A stretch of 64,000 nt of DNA from JAFLBI01 sp964616465. Lineage in GTDB: Bacteria > Bacteroidota > Bacteroidia > Chitinophagales > Chitinophagaceae. This document shows positions 7,707 through 17,110 of this stretch, piece after piece. The notes beneath the pieces are model-generated. The model saw nothing but the letters and a program-made list of their open reading frames with translations, did not search any database and was not told where the DNA came from. Positions within the stretch are counted from its first letter, which is position 1. Each line of letters starts with the position of its first letter. The translations under genes and the position numbers were made by a program. The stretch covers positions 182,096 through 246,095 of the forward strand of contig CAZTTO010000002.1 of NCBI GenBank assembly GCA_964616465.1. Direction: 5' to 3'.

Positions 7707-10700
7707 GTGATGAATCTGATTGGTTTGATGGATGTGGTACCTGTTGAGCTAGTTTCTTTTTATTGCCTTCTATCATTACAAAAAATGCGGGTATGAGAAT
7801 AACTCCAATGATGGTAGCAACCAACATACCACTGAATACAGTGGTACCCATAACCTTTCGCGCTTCTGCACCTGCACCGGCTGCCAACATAAGTGGAACA
7901 ACACCAAGAATGAATGCAAAAGATGTCATAAGAATAGGCCTGAAGCGAAGTCTTGCTGCTTCTAGAGCGGCTTCCAAAGCAGTCTTACCATTCATTTCCA
8001 TTTCAAGTTTTGCAAACTCTACAATCAAAATAGCATTCTTTGCATTCAAACCAATTAACATAACAAGGCCAATTTGTGCAAATACATTGTTCACATAAGA
8101 AGCTGCAAACATGCCGCCAATAAATAATCCAAACAATGCACCCATAACCGCCCAAGGTGTTCCTAACAAAACACTGAATGGAAGTTTCCAGCTTTCATAC
8201 TGAGCAGCAAGAATGAGAAATACAAACAACAATGCCATAGCAAATACCGTTGCCCCTTTACCAGCACTCTCGCGTTCTTGATAACTTACATTGCTCCACT
8301 GATATCCCATAGTTGGAGGTAATGTTTGCTTTGCCACTTCTTCTAATGCATCTAAAGCCTGACTGCTACTATAACCAGTAGCAGGTTGTCCTGTAATTTC
8401 TGCAGCCCTATAAATATTAAAGTGATTGGTATATAAAGGCCCTGTTGTGTCTTTAACAGTAACAAGTGTTGCTAAAGAAATCATATTCCCTTTATTATCT
8501 CGAACAAAAACTTGACTCAAGTCTTCAGGACGCATTCTATAGCCTTCATCGCCTTGTACATATACCCTATACTGTCGACCAAATCTGTTGAAGTTATTTA
8601 CAAAAGACCCTCCCATCATGGTGCTAATGGTATTATTTACATCATTTAATCTAACACCTAGCTTTTCCACTTTTTCCTGATCAACTTCTATACTCTTCTG
8701 AGGAACATTAGATCTATATAGTGTATAAATATTACCAATTTCAGGACGCTCTTTGGCTGCAGCAATAAACTTTTGTGCTTGCTCTGCAAGGTACTGCGGA
8801 CTTTGTCCACCTCTGTCTTGCAGCATCATAGTAAAGCCACTTCCATTACCCAATCCTACAATAGGTGGCGGACCAAAAGCAACAACAGTAGCTTCGGTTA
8901 TTGTTTGTACAGTTGCAGCATTCATCATTTGAATGACTTCCGCAGCTGTTTTAGTACGTTCATTCCAGTGCTTTAAACTTACAAAAACTGTAGCAGCATT
9001 AGAACTGCTTGTACTACTCATTACATTAAACCCGTTAATAACAGTATAAGTAGAAACCTCTTCCACTTTACTCAGAATTTCTGCAACCTTAGAAGAAACA
9101 GCAGCAGTCCGTTGAACCGAAGCCGCATCGGGTAAAATAATACCCATCATAAAATAGCCTTCATCCTCTTCAGGAACAAAACCCCCTGGCACTTTTTTAC
9201 CAAGAATAACTGTACAACCCACAATGATAATAAGCACCAATATTGCAGCTAGAACTTTTCTTGCAAAAAATCCAGCAACGCCCAAATATGCTTTTGTAAA
9301 TGCGTCGAAGCCTCTATTGAAGGCAGCAAAAAATCTATCTAATAAACCCTTCTTACTTGATGCTGGTTTTAATAACATGGCTGCAAGTGCAGGGCTTAAG
9401 GTAAGTGCATTAAGCGCTGAAAACGCAACCGAAACAGCAATTGTAATTGCAAATTGTTGGTACAATCTTCCAGTAATTCCTCCACTCATTGCTACAGGAA
9501 TAAATACAGCACATAAGATCACGGCAATAGCAATAACAGGACCACCCACTTCTTTCATTGCCTTTTTAGTAGCTTCTTTGGGATTAAGTCCATGTTCAAT
9601 ATGATGCATAACAGCTTCTACTACAACAATTGCATCATCTACCACCAATCCAATAGCAAGTACCATACCCAACAAGGAAAGCGTATTAACTGAAAATCCG
9701 AGTAATGGAAAAACCATTATGGTACCAATAAGAGAAACAGGAACCGTTAATAAAGGAATTAAAGTAGCTCGCCAATCTTGCAAGAAGATGAACACCACCA
9801 ATATAACCAACACAACGGCCTCAAATAGTGTATGAATAATTTCCTCAATACCAACAGTAATGGCGTCTGTTGTATCTAAAGAAATTTTATAATCGAGTCC
9901 TTCAGGAAAGGCTTTTTTTAAATCTTCGAGTTTTGCCTTTACGCCATTGGCAACATCTAATCCATTTGATCCTGGAATTTGATATATGGCAATTGCAGAA
10001 CTAGGTTTCCCCTCAATACTACTACTTAAATTATAAAACTGCACACCAAGTTCAATTCTTGCAACATCTTTCAATCTTACTAATGCACCATTGGCATTTG
10101 ACTTTAGAAGTATATTTCCAAACTGTTCTTCAGATATCAATCTTTGCTGGAGAAGTGCAGTATAAGTATGCTGGTTATTTGATTTAGCAGGCTCATCACC
10201 AAAAGCACCACCTGGAACAATATTATTTTGTTCACGAACTGCTTGAATAACTTCGTTAGCTGTGAGCTTTAATGCTGTCATTCTATCGGGCTGCAACCAA
10301 ATACGCATTGCATATTCAGCACCACCCATTACAGATACATCGCCAACACCTTTCATTCTTCTCAGCTCATCAATTAAATTCAAATAAGCATAGTTATTAA
10401 TGAAGCTTGCATCATAAGTTTCAGTAGGAGAATACAAGGAAACAAGAATCAAAGGAAACGTGAGCGATTTTTTAACATTTACACCAAGTTCTTTTACAGC
10501 AGGTGGTAAAAAAGGATTGGCAGTAGACACTTTGTTTTGCGTTAGCATATTGGCCTTATCCAAATCGGTTCCTACTTCAAAGGAAACCTGTAACACAGTT
10601 GTACCATTATTTGCATTAACGCTTTTCATGTACAACATATCTTCAACCCCGTTTACTTGCTGCTCAATAGGCGTTGCAACTGCATCTTCCATGTTTACAG

Positions 10701-10860
10701 CATTTGCACCACCATAAGAGGCTGCAACCTGAACCATGGGAGGAGTAATATCTGGATATTTAGCTACTGGAACTCCTTGTAATGCCAATATTCCTAGAAT
10801 GACTATCAGAATAGATAGCACAATTGCAAATATGGGTCGGCGTATAAAAAATTCACTCAT
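7690..10860 (-). CDS. RND multidrug efflux inner membrane pump (HAE1/AcrB family)
   Basis: At 1056 residues this is a full-length proton-driven AcrB-type exporter. It has an N-terminal membrane helix (FFIRRPIFAIVLSILIV), a large periplasmic porter and docking region, and TM4 with the proton-relay Asp-Asp pair in GLVVDDAIVVVEAV. The second periplasmic region is followed by TM10 with the relay lysine in GLNAKNAILIVEFA. These residues indicate hydrophobic compound (HAE1) rather than heavy-metal specificity. It lies between the adaptor gene and the outer membrane channel gene. The drug range cannot be read from the sequence. Confidence 0.95.
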   Translation of the reverse strand: MSEFFIRRPIFAIVLSILIVILGILALQGVPVAKYPDITPPMVQVAASYGGANAVNMEDAVATPIEQQVNGVEDMLYMKSVNANNGTTVLQVSFEVGTDLDKANMLTQNKVSTANPFLPPAVKELGVNVKKSLTFPLILVSLYSPTETYDASFINNYAYLNLIDELRRMKGVGDVSVMGGAEYAMRIWLQPDRMTALKLTANEVIQAVREQNNIVPGGAFGDEPAKSNNQHTYTALLQQRLISEEQFGNILLKSNANGALVRLKDVARIELGVQFYNLSSSIEGKPSSAIAIYQIPGSNGLDVANGVKAKLEDLKKAFPEGLDYKISLDTTDAITVGIEEIIHTLFEAVVLVILVVFIFLQDWRATLIPLLTVPVSLIGTIMVFPLLGFSVNTLSLLGMVLAIGLVVDDAIVVVEAVMHHIEHGLNPKEATKKAMKEVGGPVIAIAVILCAVFIPVAMSGGITGRLYQQFAITIAVSVAFSALNALTLSPALAAMLLKPASSKKGLLDRFFAAFNRGFDAFTKAYLGVAGFFARKVLAAILVLIIIVGCTVILGKKVPGGFVPEEDEGYFMMGIILPDAASVQRTAAVSSKVAEILSKVEEVSTYTVINGFNVMSSTSSSNAATVFVSLKHWNERTKTAAEVIQMMNAATVQTITEATVVAFGPPPIVGLGNGSGFTMMLQDRGGQSPQYLAEQAQKFIAAAKERPEIGNIYTLYRSNVPQKSIEVDQEKVEKLGVRLNDVNNTISTMMGGSFVNNFNRFGRQYRVYVQGDEGYRMRPEDLSQVFVRDNKGNMISLATLVTVKDTTGPLYTNHFNIYRAAEITGQPATGYSSSQALDALEEVAKQTLPPTMGYQWSNVSYQERESAGKGATVFAMALLFVFLILAAQYESWKLPFSVLLGTPWAVMGALFGLFIGGMFAASYVNNVFAQIGLVMLIGLNAKNAILIVEFAKLEMEMNGKTALEAALEAARLRFRPILMTSFAFILGVVPLMLAAGAGAEARKVMGTTVFSGMLVATIIGVILIPAFFVMIEGNKKKLAQQVPHPSNQSDSSHEASH

Positions 10861-10899
10861 TGTAAAAAGTTGAAGTAATACATGATTAGTTGAGGCTGA

Positions 10900-12062
10900 T
10901 TATTGACCCAACTGCTTGTCATAATCCCAGTCCATAGCTTTTGTTTTCACGATAGAATTGGGCTTCACAGCAAGACTTCCTATCACCGCAACTCGCTCAC
11001 CTTCTTTCAATCCTCCTTGAATGACCCAATTATTACCAACGCGTTGAGCTGCTTGAACAATTCGAGAAACAATTTTACTACTATCATTCACAACAAATAC
11101 TTTATACAAATTTTGAAGCTGATTCACCGCTTGTTGAGGAACTATAATTGCTTTAGAAAGTACGGAAGTTTGTAAACGAATTTTTACATACTGACCTGGA
11201 CGAAGCAACTGTTGTTGATTAGCAAAAACTGCTTGCAACAACATACTACCAGTATTTGCATCAACTTCGCGATTAGCAATATCAATGTATCCACTCTCTT
11301 CATATTTAGTACCATCACTTAAAATAAGCTGCACAGGAATTTTGCCAGATCCACCACCATATACCGAATCTGATTTCATATGTAATCTTGTATAGCCTAA
11401 AAATTCTTTTTCTGAAACAGAGAAGCGAACCTTAACCTGACCAAGACTTGAAATAGTGTTAAGATGACCAGATAACTTTCCAACATAATCGCCTACTTGT
11501 ACTTTACTAATTCCTATTATACCAGAAACCGGTGCTTTTACTTTAGTATAACTCAATTCAATTTGAGCAGTACTAAGCTGTGCTTTAGCAATTTCAAGTT
11601 CAGACTTTGCTGCTTTCACCAATGCAGTTGCAGCGTCTAAGTCACGCTTACTTAATGCATTCATATCAGCCAAGGGTTTAACCCGAGCGTAATCAGATTC
11701 TACTTTAGCCAATTGAGTTTCAGCCTGTGCTACTCTCGCAGAAGCTGCTTCAATTTTATTTTTAATGGGAAGGTCATCAATTGCATACAGCACTTCGTCT
11801 TTAGTCACTTTGGAACCTTCTTTAAAATACATCCCTGTTACCCATCCATCTAATCTACTGTAAACATCTACATCTTTCTCACCATAGGTCTGACCTACAT
11901 ATTCAGAATACAATGGTATGTCTTTCATTGCTGCATTCACCACATTCACTTCGGGAACGAGTTGTTGTGTTGGATTTCAGGAGCAGCATCTTTACAAGAT
12001 AAAATGGTAGTTGACAGAACAACTGCAAAAAAGACAGTCCTTGGTATAAACTTGCTTTGCAT
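10900..12062 (-). CDS. RND periplasmic adaptor (HlyD/AcrA-type lipoprotein), frame broken near N-terminus
   Basis: This is the membrane-fusion protein of the RND pump. From the GTG at 11949 one frame encodes about 349 residues: a barrel-sandwich start (YVGQTYGEKDVDVYSRLDGW), a long helical hairpin (about 40-100 of that frame) and C-terminal beta domains. A proper start lies upstream at 12062 in another frame and encodes a lipoprotein signal ending ILSC, but it stops at 11946. Adding one base (or removing two) near 11973-11978 joins the halves into a normal protein of about 387 residues reading AAPE, one variable residue, then PTQQLVPEV. Without that repair the adaptor would lack its export signal. 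It is probably a sequencing error, possibly a true lesion. Confidence 0.88.
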
Positions 12063-12275
12063 GTTGGAAAAGGTTATTTATTAGAAATTGAAGTGGGTTT
12101 TATGCTAATTCGAATATACAATTTTGAAAGCAGAGATTAACAAGTAAAGTTGTTATCCGCATTTAGATATAGCACCTCTGTGATTTCATCAAGAAGGGAT
12201 AATGATTGTTAGCATTTTCATCAATGAATTATCTAAACGAACCATTTTAGTAATATTCATTTAACTTCTCTCAGT

Positions 12276-12827
12276 TCACAATCCCCTCTCGGGAAACTTG
12301 CCTTTCACACTAGAAAACCAATTAATTATATTTTGTAACTCTTCATTCATGTTTTCACTCATCCACCGTGGCTCTGAGAAGTAAACACGCTTTTTTCCAT
12401 AGTCTAACGCTGCAAATACAACGGGAATATTTGCCTGCCGTGCAATATGATAAAATCCAGTTCTGAGTTTTTCTACTTTTTTTCTAGTGCCTTCTGGTGA
12501 TAATGCAATCATCCAATTAGGATTTGCATTAAGTAAGTCAACTACTTGCTCTACCATCCCTTGCTTCGAAAAACGATCTACAGGTGTTCCTCCCAACCAC
12601 CTAAACCACCATCCAAATGGACCATCAAATAATTCCTTCTTCCCTAAAAAATGCACCCTATCTAAATTCAAAACTCCTCTTACTGCTAACCCATATACAA
12701 AGTCCCAGCCCGATGTATGCGGAGCAACTAGAATAACTGCTTGCGGTAAATGATGCGGAAAATTTTGCTCTATATGCCAGCCCTTACTGCGCAAAAATAA
12801 CTTCCAAAATAAAGTGGATAAAGACAT
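12276..12827 (-). CDS. 1-acyl-glycerol-3-phosphate acyltransferase-like protein (PlsC family)
   Basis: This lysophospholipid-type acyltransferase has 183 residues when started at the Met beginning MSLSTLFWKLFLR. It shows the catalytic His-x4-Asp motif as HTSGWDF and the acceptor-binding SPEGTRKK motif. A longer frame exists but would run into the coding region of the upstream kinase gene, so the shorter start is preferred, 26 bases after that gene. It is shorter than classical PlsC and fits the small stand-alone Bacteroidota group. With the neighbouring prenyl enzymes it could acylate a lipid or an alcohol; the substrate is not known. Confidence 0.8.
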   Translation of the reverse strand: MSLSTLFWKLFLRSKGWHIEQNFPHHLPQAVILVAPHTSGWDFVYGLAVRGVLNLDRVHFLGKKELFDGPFGWWFRWLGGTPVDRFSKQGMVEQVVDLLNANPNWMIALSPEGTRKKVEKLRTGFYHIARQANIPVVFAALDYGKKRVYFSEPRWMSENMNEELQNIINWFSSVKGKFPERGL

Positions 12828-12853
12828 AGGCGGTGCATCGTTCAAACTTAAAA

Positions 12854-14251
12854 TTACAAGATGAAAGTGAAATAGAGCAAATAAGCAAGGAGCATAGTAA
12901 CAGCATTGCTCAAGAAATTCACCCAATGATTGTCGAGCCAAACTATCCCTTTTTCTAATTGTAAATCTTCTTCTTGATTAGAAGTTTCTGTCCATACATG
13001 TCCCTTCCTCCACAAAGCCTGCCATTTGCTTCCCATAAAACTATCAACCAACATACCTATCATACCTACTACTACCACTAAAAAAAGTTGTGCCGGCGTT
13101 ACAGGCAAAAGAAAATACAAACAAATAGCGAGTAGCAACAAAGCAACCAATCCACCCAAAGTCCCGGCTAATGAAATACCCCCAGATAATCCTGTTTGCA
13201 TTTTACGGAAATTGGTGATGTTATATGTTTTTCCACCCACTGCCGTGCCTACTTCACTACTAACTGTATCACAAATACTAATTGCAAAGGAACACCAAGC
13301 AAGCACTTGCCAATGAAATTCATCTGTAAGTCCGTACAACATATATAAAACCACCCCAATCCAACCATTCGAAAAAACTTGTTGTGCTGTTCTTTGATCT
13401 GAAGAATGTGCTGCATGAAACAACCTGCCTGCAAGTGATCCGGCAACAAGAAGAAAAAGGGGAGCAGATAATGCTTTCCATCCGCCACTCATCCATAACA
13501 CAATAGCTACCCAAACGGCTGCCCACCATCCACTTTGATCCAGCCATTTTTTGTGAATGACCCACCAAGACAGCAATATGAATAGGCAAGCTGCTGCTAT
13601 CATCCAAACCCAAGAACCCAAGTACGGTGTTCGCTGAATGAGGAGTATCCACCCCACAGTAAAAATGGGAAGAAAGAAATTGTCGCTGCCTCTCCAAGAA
13701 AACAACTCTGTTAATGTAGGTATGCTTGCAAGTATAATCCACCAACCTATGTTTAGCTCTGGAAAGCGAATAGCCATACATATAGATGCAGTAATAAAAA
13801 AGGCTGCAGCACCTTGGTATGATTTTGATTCAGATAAAAAAATGTACTTAGGCGATCCCCATCTTCTTCCAATCCATCCAGCACTTGCATCACTCACTGC
13901 TAATACCCATGCCGCGGTAGCAACTAAGTAAGCTGGAATACCAATAAGCAATAATCCGCCTAGAGCAATAGGAAATAAAGCAATGCCGTAAGACGACTCT
14001 TGTTGTAACCACCACTTGAACCGAAAAAGTATAACAAAGAGCAGCAAACCCATTATTACCAGCGTGGTTCCAAGAATAAAGATGTCTTGATTCCTGTCTA
14101 TAATACTAGCAGTTACTCCAATAGCAATCATGTGTAAAAGCTTTCTTCCTGTAAAATAGGGCAGCCAGCTTTTTCGAATAGCTAATTCAATGAATAAAGT
14201 GACCATTAAAATAGCAGCACCTGATAAAGAAAAAAGAAGAATTGATGACAT
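12854..14251 (-). CDS. Fusion of phytol/dolichol-kinase-like and DUF92 (phytyl-phosphate-kinase-like) domains
   Basis: This 465-residue multi-pass membrane protein is made of two enzyme-like halves. Residues 1 to about 225 resemble the phytol/dolichol kinase family (GRKLLHM at 35-41, SDASAGWIGRRWG at 120-132, ESKSYQGAAA at 141-150). Residues from about 240 to the end are a DUF92 domain (RTAQQVFSNG at 287-296, CDTVSSEVG at 327-335, GLSGGISLAGTLGG at 354-367, DSFMGSKWQ at 403-411). In plants the separate proteins VTE5 and VTE6 carry out successive phosphorylations of phytol to phytyl diphosphate. One polypeptide doing both steps is a reasonable inference. The divergent genes encode a methyltransferase and a prenyltransferase that could use the product. 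Confidence 0.82.
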   Translation of the reverse strand: MSSILLFSLSGAAILMVTLFIELAIRKSWLPYFTGRKLLHMIAIGVTASIIDRNQDIFILGTTLVIMGLLLFVILFRFKWWLQQESSYGIALFPIALGGLLLIGIPAYLVATAAWVLAVSDASAGWIGRRWGSPKYIFLSESKSYQGAAAFFITASICMAIRFPELNIGWWIILASIPTLTELFSWRGSDNFFLPIFTVGWILLIQRTPYLGSWVWMIAAACLFILLSWWVIHKKWLDQSGWWAAVWVAIVLWMSGGWKALSAPLFLLVAGSLAGRLFHAAHSSDQRTAQQVFSNGWIGVVLYMLYGLTDEFHWQVLAWCSFAISICDTVSSEVGTAVGGKTYNITNFRKMQTGLSGGISLAGTLGGLVALLLLAICLYFLLPVTPAQLFLVVVVGMIGMLVDSFMGSKWQALWRKGHVWTETSNQEEDLQLEKGIVWLDNHWVNFLSNAVTMLLAYLLYFTFIL

Positions 14252-14279
14252 GCAATGGAATAATGCATAAATTAACCGA

Positions 14280-15014
14280 ATGTTTGTGAAAGAATTGGAA
14301 GATTATTCTTGGTTTCCCTCCTTTTTGAGAAAAATGCAATTGGAGTATGTTGGCTGGATCAGTGTTCAACTCAAATTGTATGCTCCCATTTTGAGGTTAA
14401 TGCAAAGTTTTCCTTCAGCTTCATGGCATGATCTTGCAAGTGGAAGTGGGTGGCCAGCATACTATCTGAAAAAAAAGAGTAATAACACAATACAGTATAC
14501 TTTGAGTGATTTATATCCCAACTCGCTTTCCAATGAAGTTAAAAAGCACATCAGTAGTAAAACTGAACTGGTCGACCTAACCGCTTTCATTCCAAAAGCT
14601 GGTGAACAGTACAGTATGTTCAATGCATTTCACCATTTTACAAATGCCCAACAAAGAAAGCTCATTGAAAAAATGAAAGATGCACATGCGAGTTGCATGA
14701 TTGTTGAAGTGCTTGAACCAACTTGGATCAGCTTTATACAAGTAACAATGGCTGCATTTCTTCTTCAACCACTCACAGCTTGGGCAATTCAACCTTTTTC
14801 AATTGTACGCATATTAACTACCTACCTCATTCCAATTCAATTATTGACAGTTGCATGGGATGGATGGTTATCTGTCTTAAAAAGTAAATCGGCAAATCAA
14901 TACCAACATCTTTTTGAAGATCTTACAGACCATCAATTTACTGTTGAAGTAAAAAGAATCCAACAGTTACAAGGAAACCTTGTTGTTATTATTGCCAAAC
15001 CCACCTTATCATGA
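14280..15014 (+). CDS. Class I SAM-dependent methyltransferase-like protein
   Basis: This 244-residue protein has a SAM-binding motif I at HDLASGSGWPAYYL (Asp51 to about residue 63), a second acidic strand ending YTLSDLYP (Asp77) and a NAFHHF segment typical of motif IV. Hydrophobic segments around residues 150-190 suggest membrane association. It starts 28 bases from the divergent kinase fusion gene and overlaps the UbiA-type gene by 4 bases (ATGA). That coupling suggests it acts with the prenyltransferase, perhaps methylating a prenylated ring or a lipid. The acceptor is unknown. Confidence 0.7.
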   Translation: MFVKELEDYSWFPSFLRKMQLEYVGWISVQLKLYAPILRLMQSFPSASWHDLASGSGWPAYYLKKKSNNTIQYTLSDLYPNSLSNEVKKHISSKTELVDLTAFIPKAGEQYSMFNAFHHFTNAQQRKLIEKMKDAHASCMIVEVLEPTWISFIQVTMAAFLLQPLTAWAIQPFSIVRILTTYLIPIQLLTVAWDGWLSVLKSKSANQYQHLFEDLTDHQFTVEVKRIQQLQGNLVVIIAKPTLS

Positions 15015-15877
15015 CACTACATACACTTTGGAAATTTAGTCGCCCACACACCGTTATCGGTTCTATAGTAAGCATTCTCGTAATATTTCTATTACAAGGT
15101 GGAAGCCTCTCCCATCACTATATGATTTTGATTGGCACATTAATATCAGCTCTAGGTTGTAATGTGTGTATAACTGGACTGAATCAGGTAGTGGATGTTG
15201 AGCTGGATAAAATTAACAAACCTGAGCTGCCCATTGCTGCAGGTACACTTGATATTAGAACCGCTAAAAAAATTGTTGTGCTAGCAGGAATTATTGCAGT
15301 AAGCGTTGCAGCCATTTTACATTGGATCCTGTTATTACTGATTGTGGTGATTCTTATTTTAGGAATCGCCTATTCTGTTCCGCCTATTCAACTTAAACAA
15401 CACCATGTACCTGCCGCTTTAGCTATTACTATAGTGAGGGGGGTGTTAGTAAATATTGGAATGGCGCTTCATTTTGCAGGTATGCTGCAAGAAAATTTTG
15501 TTATTGAACCTGTTATTTATCCGCTTACAATTTTTATTTCAGCTTTTAGTCTAGCCATTGCATGGTATAAAGATTTACCCGATAGAGCTGGAGATGCTCA
15601 TTTTGGATTTAGAACGTTTCCTTTGTTGTATTCTCCAAAAGTAGCTTTGTATACAGGTGCATTTTTTGTACTTGCTGCTTATGGCTGGTGCATTTTTTGG
15701 AGTTACCAGGCAGCACAAACCCTTTTAATGTACAGCTTAGTTGTTTTAAGTATTGCATTTATACTGCATCTTCAAACTGTACGACTACAAGAACAGAAAA
15801 GCATTCGAAAATTCTATCAAATATTTTGGGTATTCTTCTTTGCTACCTACCTAAGTTTTCTTTGGGTACTGTATTAA
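15011..15877 (+). CDS. UbiA-family prenyltransferase resembling homogentisate phytyltransferase
   Basis: The 288-residue, roughly nine-helix membrane enzyme begins FSRPHTVIGS, a phrase typical of homogentisate phytyltransferases. The first Asp-rich motif is NQVVDVELD (Asn58 to Asp66) followed by KINKPELPIAAG. The second is KDLPDRAGD (188-195). AYSVPPIQLK and a C-terminal FYQIFW segment also match the cyanobacterial and plant tocopherol enzymes better than MenA, UbiA or heme O synthase. The family transfers a prenyl group from its diphosphate to an aromatic acceptor. Together with the kinase fusion it suggests phytol salvage into a prenylated product. The acceptor here is not established. Confidence 0.85.
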   Translation: MTLHTLWKFSRPHTVIGSIVSILVIFLLQGGSLSHHYMILIGTLISALGCNVCITGLNQVVDVELDKINKPELPIAAGTLDIRTAKKIVVLAGIIAVSVAAILHWILLLLIVVILILGIAYSVPPIQLKQHHVPAALAITIVRGVLVNIGMALHFAGMLQENFVIEPVIYPLTIFISAFSLAIAWYKDLPDRAGDAHFGFRTFPLLYSPKVALYTGAFFVLAAYGWCIFWSYQAAQTLLMYSLVVLSIAFILHLQTVRLQEQKSIRKFYQIFWVFFFATYLSFLWVLY

Positions 15878-16818
15878 TCCATCACTTTTTTCCAAAGCTC
15901 TGGAATACGCTTCACCCAAACCAACTCTCTTCGTTTGATACCCGCTTCTTCTGCAGGATAACCAAAATAGGTTTTATTACCGTCTAAAGAGGAAGGCACT
16001 CCGCTCTGTGCTAATACAACTGCATTCTTTCCAATAGTAAGCGTTTTACTAACACCAACTTGTCCCCATAACACTACACCATCTTCTATAGTAGTAGCAC
16101 CAGCAATACCAACTTGCGCGGCGAACAAACAATTTTTTCCGATAGTAGTATCGTGACCAATGTGTACCATATTATCTAAAACAGTTCCCGCACCAATTCG
16201 GGTGATATCTGTAACCCCTCTATCAATTGTACAACCTGCTCCTATTTCCACCCTGTCTTCTATAACAACATGACCACAACTTTTCATCCGCTTATACCAA
16301 TGAGGACGATCCTTTTTTGTGTTATAGTAAAATGCATCACTTCCAATAACTGTTCCTGCTTGAATAACCACTTCGTCGCCAATAATACAATCATCGAGTA
16401 TAGTCACTTGCGGATGAATAACAGAATTTTTTCCAATAACTACACGATTGCCGATATATGCACTAGGCATTATAACCGAACCTTCTCCAATCACCGCCGA
16501 TGCGGCAATCATTTGCATTGAGGGTTGAAAAGGTTTAAAATGATCAACAATTTTTAAATATGCTTCAAAAGGTTGATCGCAAACTAAAATAGCTTTTCCT
16601 TCTGGAATAATTACTTCCGCATTATTAATGATAATACAATCCGCAGCACTTTTCAAACAAGTATCATAGTATTTTGGATGATCAACAAATACTACATCTC
16701 CTTGAACAACTTTATGTATTTCGTTTATGCCTTGTACTTGTAATGATGCGTTGCCTTTCAGTGTAGCTCCAATTAAATTGGCTAACCACGATGCTGCAAC
16801 AGGTGCAGGAAATTTCAT
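15874..16818 (-). CDS. lpxD: LpxD-like UDP-3-O-acylglucosamine N-acyltransferase
   Basis: This 314-residue protein has an N-terminal uridine-binding-type domain (about 1-100), then a left-handed beta-helix of hexapeptide repeats (IGKNSVIHPQ, IGDEVVIQAG, IGAGCTIDRG and others). The catalytic-type histidine lies in DNMVHIGHD. LpxD transfers a 3-hydroxyacyl chain to UDP-acylglucosamine in lipid A synthesis. Bacteroidota often have a second LpxD-like protein besides the one in the main lpx cluster. This gene has no lpx neighbours, so it may be that paralogue. It converges with the prenyltransferase gene, sharing 4 bases. Confidence 0.82.
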   Translation of the reverse strand: MKFPAPVAASWLANLIGATLKGNASLQVQGINEIHKVVQGDVVFVDHPKYYDTCLKSAADCIIINNAEVIIPEGKAILVCDQPFEAYLKIVDHFKPFQPSMQMIAASAVIGEGSVIMPSAYIGNRVVIGKNSVIHPQVTILDDCIIGDEVVIQAGTVIGSDAFYYNTKKDRPHWYKRMKSCGHVVIEDRVEIGAGCTIDRGVTDITRIGAGTVLDNMVHIGHDTTIGKNCLFAAQVGIAGATTIEDGVVLWGQVGVSKTLTIGKNAVVLAQSGVPSSLDGNKTYFGYPAEEAGIKRRELVWVKRIPELWKKVMD

Positions 16819-17000
16819 TCAGTTAAGTTTTATGAAGCAAAGGTAGTTGTTATGTAACTACAAGTTCTATTCATGTAACTTGATCTTGCAATACAATTTT
16901 TGATAGTAGAAATTCGTTTTAATGATGAGTGAATGTGGATTATTGAAAACTTGAATTCACATATTCAAAAAAAATGTGAATAAAATAGTTGTAAATTTTT

Positions 17001-17031
17001 TTTGTTACAGAAAAAACCTTTTTTAATATTG
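17001..17031 (+). promoter_or_regulatory. Candidate Bacteroidota promoter for a small RNA or leader
   Basis: TTTG at 17001-17004 and TAATATTG at 17024-17031 (one mismatch from TAnnTTTG) are separated by 19 bases, the usual spacing of the phylum. Transcription would begin at about 17036-17040, right at two consecutive hairpins. Confidence 0.45.
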
Positions 17032-17034
17032 TGT

Positions 17035-17100
17035 TGGGAATTGTATTCCCAGTACTTACTAACCCATCCATTATAAGAGTCCCGCTTCTGCGGGACTTTT
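17035..17100 (+). ncRNA. Candidate small RNA or attenuated leader before rluE
   Basis: The stretch contains a perfect 7-bp hairpin (17035-17041 with 17045-17051, loop TGT), about 26 unpaired bases, then an 8-bp GC-rich hairpin with a U run. A promoter-like pair lies just upstream. Nothing coding precedes it on this strand, since lpxD is divergent, so the terminator has no obvious gene to end. That leaves either a transcript of about 65 nt or a leader controlling rluE, whose start lies 11 bases after the U run. No known family is recognised. Confidence 0.4.
17078..17100 (+). terminator. Intrinsic terminator-like hairpin upstream of rluE
   Basis: The arms AGTCCCGC (17078-17085) and GCGGGACT (17090-17097) enclose the loop TTCT and are followed by a short T run and ACTTTT. 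The stem is perfect and GC-rich in an AT-rich gap. Confidence 0.7.
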
Positions 17101-17110
17101 ACTTTTAAAG

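Noticed and set aside
9224..9604. Plus-strand 126-codon frame inside the RND pump gene
   Set aside because: Antisense shadow of a strongly conserved membrane gene, composed of residues typical of reversed hydrophobic codons.
13320..13781. Minus-strand 153-codon frame inside the kinase-fusion gene
   Set aside because: It is in another frame of the same strand as the well-supported fusion gene and lacks any recognisable motif.
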